From Bacillota bacterium (GTDB taxonomy: Bacteria; Bacillota; Clostridia; UBA1381), in assembly GCA_021203665.1 (NCBI GenBank), contig JAJQAT010000183.1, positions 1 through 6,571 on the forward strand: DNA of 6,571 nucleotides, written 5' to 3'. Positions within the stretch are counted from its first letter, which is position 1. Each line of letters starts with the position of its first letter. A program made the translations under genes and the position numbers. This document shows positions 5,815-6,571 of this stretch, one piece after another. Below the pieces are notes generated by a model. The model worked only from the letters and a program-made list of their open reading frames with translations. It was not told the origin of the DNA and did not search any database.

Positions 5815-6486
5815 TTATTGTATCTCCCAAGGCTTAGGGATGTATATTTTCATCTCGAATACAGTTTCTTTGAGCTTTTCCGGCACGTTTGAAAGCGCCG
5901 CTCTCACGCCGCAGTTTTTTGCGATTTTTATGCCCATTTCGCGCGACAGCTTTTCAATTTCCTCATAATTTGAAAAAAGGGTGTTTTCGTCGGTTTGCAC
6001 GGACAAATTCGTGTTATTGTAAATATCCGTGAATTTCAGCCTTGACGCCGCTTCGATTCTGTTCGCCATTTCCAGAAAATCCTCTGTTTTCTCGGTCAAG
6101 GGTCTTTTTGTGTTCACGACAAAGTGCATTTGATAGCCGTGCTTTTCAAAATATTTTCTGTACTGTCCGAGCGCCAGTGCACCGTCGTCATCGCCGCCCA
6201 CGTCAAATACCGCGACGGTGTCATTATCGTCAAACACGCTGAGCAAATTCAGCGGAACGGTAGGCATATCGAGGTTTGACGAGGCATAGCTGTTCGCGAT
6301 AAGCTTTATACCCTTTTCATTAAGCATCCTGCGCGCGTCGTTTGTTCTGAAATACGGGTTTACTATGTCAAAATCTATTATAGTGACCTTATTGCCCCTT
6401 TCTCTCTCTTTTACCGCATAATTTAAAGCCACCTCGGTTTTTCCGCTGCCAAAGTGACCCGAAAATATATGAATCCGTTTTTCCAT
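5815..6486 (-). CDS. P-loop ATP-binding protein of unknown role, first gene of the oxidoreductase operon
   Basis: A 224-residue P-loop NTPase resembling the CobQ/MinD/ParA (SIMIBI) group. SGHFGSGKTE (9-18) is a Walker A motif in the classical GxxGxGKT form, not the KGGxGKT form of MinD/ParA. IIDFDIVNPYFRTND (36-50) is the strand-and-switch region expected after it. FDVGGDDDGALALGQY (94-109) is a Walker B/switch II-like segment, and VVNTKRP (123-129) looks like a base-recognition strand. There is no membrane segment or cysteine cluster motif. The chosen start is ATG 6486, with GGAG five bases upstream. An upstream in-frame ATG at 6558 would add 24 low-complexity residues and has no ribosome binding site. 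The ferredoxin gene follows after 27 bases on the same strand. A role in assembly, cluster insertion or activation of the oxidoreductase is inferred from position only. Confidence 0.85.
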   Translation of the reverse strand: MEKRIHIFSGHFGSGKTEVALNYAVKERERGNKVTIIDFDIVNPYFRTNDARRMLNEKGIKLIANSYASSNLDMPTVPLNLLSVFDDNDTVAVFDVGGDDDGALALGQYRKYFEKHGYQMHFVVNTKRPLTEKTEDFLEMANRIEAASRLKFTDIYNNTNLSVQTDENTLFSNYEEIEKLSREMGIKIAKNCGVRAALSNVPEKLKETVFEMKIYIPKPWEIQ

Positions 6487-6491
6487 TTTTT

Positions 6492-6495
6492 CTCC
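6492..6495 (-). promoter_or_regulatory. ribosome binding site that fixes the ATPase start
   Basis: TTGGAGA on the minus strand places GGAG (6495-6492) five bases before ATG 6486. This supports the 224-residue form over the longer frame from 6558. Confidence 0.7.
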
Positions 6496-6526
6496 AATAC
6501 AATAATTTTGTCTATTATGTAATAGT

Positions 6527-6555
6527 ATTATCTCTTTGTTCTTTTTGTTGTTCCA
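6527..6555 (-). promoter_or_regulatory. weak candidate promoter for the oxidoreductase operon
   Basis: On the minus strand, TGGAAC (6555-6550), a 17-base spacer and GATAAT (6532-6527). The -10 box is good (5 of 6) but the -35 box matches at only 3 of 6 positions. The predicted start near 6520 gives a leader of about 34 bases. The true promoter could instead lie to the right of the window, with the operon extending further. Confidence 0.3.
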
Positions 6556-6571
6556 CATATTTACAAGTTTT

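Noticed and set aside
6487..6558. 24-residue N-terminal extension of the ATPase from ATG 6558
   Set aside because: It lacks a ribosome binding site, is Asn/Lys/Ile-rich like translated intergenic DNA, and delays the first beta strand and P-loop; ATG 6486 has GGAG at good spacing.

Overview
The window reads as chromosomal DNA from an anaerobic Firmicute, most likely an uncultured gut-type member of class Clostridia. The evidence is a ferredoxin-linked 2-oxoacid oxidoreductase operon, an HPr-like protein that keeps the Firmicute KSIMGIFSL regulatory motif, strong GGAGG-type ribosome binding sites, and AT-rich promoters between moderately GC-rich genes. The genus cannot be fixed from the sequence alone. 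There is no sign of transposon, prophage, CRISPR array, tRNA or rRNA, and no gene-free stretch longer than about 200 bases.

Left part (1-2851). The window opens inside a terminator hairpin. Next is a minus-strand gene for a small HPr-like protein without the phosphocarrier histidine. It is divergently transcribed from mtaB, a tRNA t6A37 methylthiotransferase of the radical SAM class, and the two predicted promoters lie back to back with their -35 boxes 6 bp apart. Downstream of mtaB on the same strand, after a 107-base gap holding a strong hairpin, is a PLP-dependent cysteine synthase family gene starting at GTG 1853.

Right part (2867-6571). A perfect 13-bp inverted repeat at 2867-2894 serves as a shared terminator for the plus-strand cysteine synthase gene and the minus-strand operon that converges on it. 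In transcription order that operon encodes: a P-loop ATPase of unknown role, a 2x[4Fe-4S] ferredoxin (delta), the alpha subunit (VorB type), the TPP-binding beta subunit, the gamma subunit, and a 98-residue protein of unknown function. The four oxidoreductase genes are packed with gaps of 3, 1 and -1 nt, and the ribosome binding sites of alpha, beta and gamma lie inside the last codons of the gene before.

How the genes work together. Alpha, beta, gamma and delta should form a cytoplasmic enzyme that oxidatively decarboxylates a 2-oxoacid (branched-chain or 2-oxoglutarate type) to an acyl-CoA while reducing ferredoxin, or runs in reverse. The flanking ATPase and 98-residue protein look co-transcribed and are the main unexplained parts. 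MtaB and the cysteine synthase both belong to sulfur metabolism, but a direct link is only inferred.
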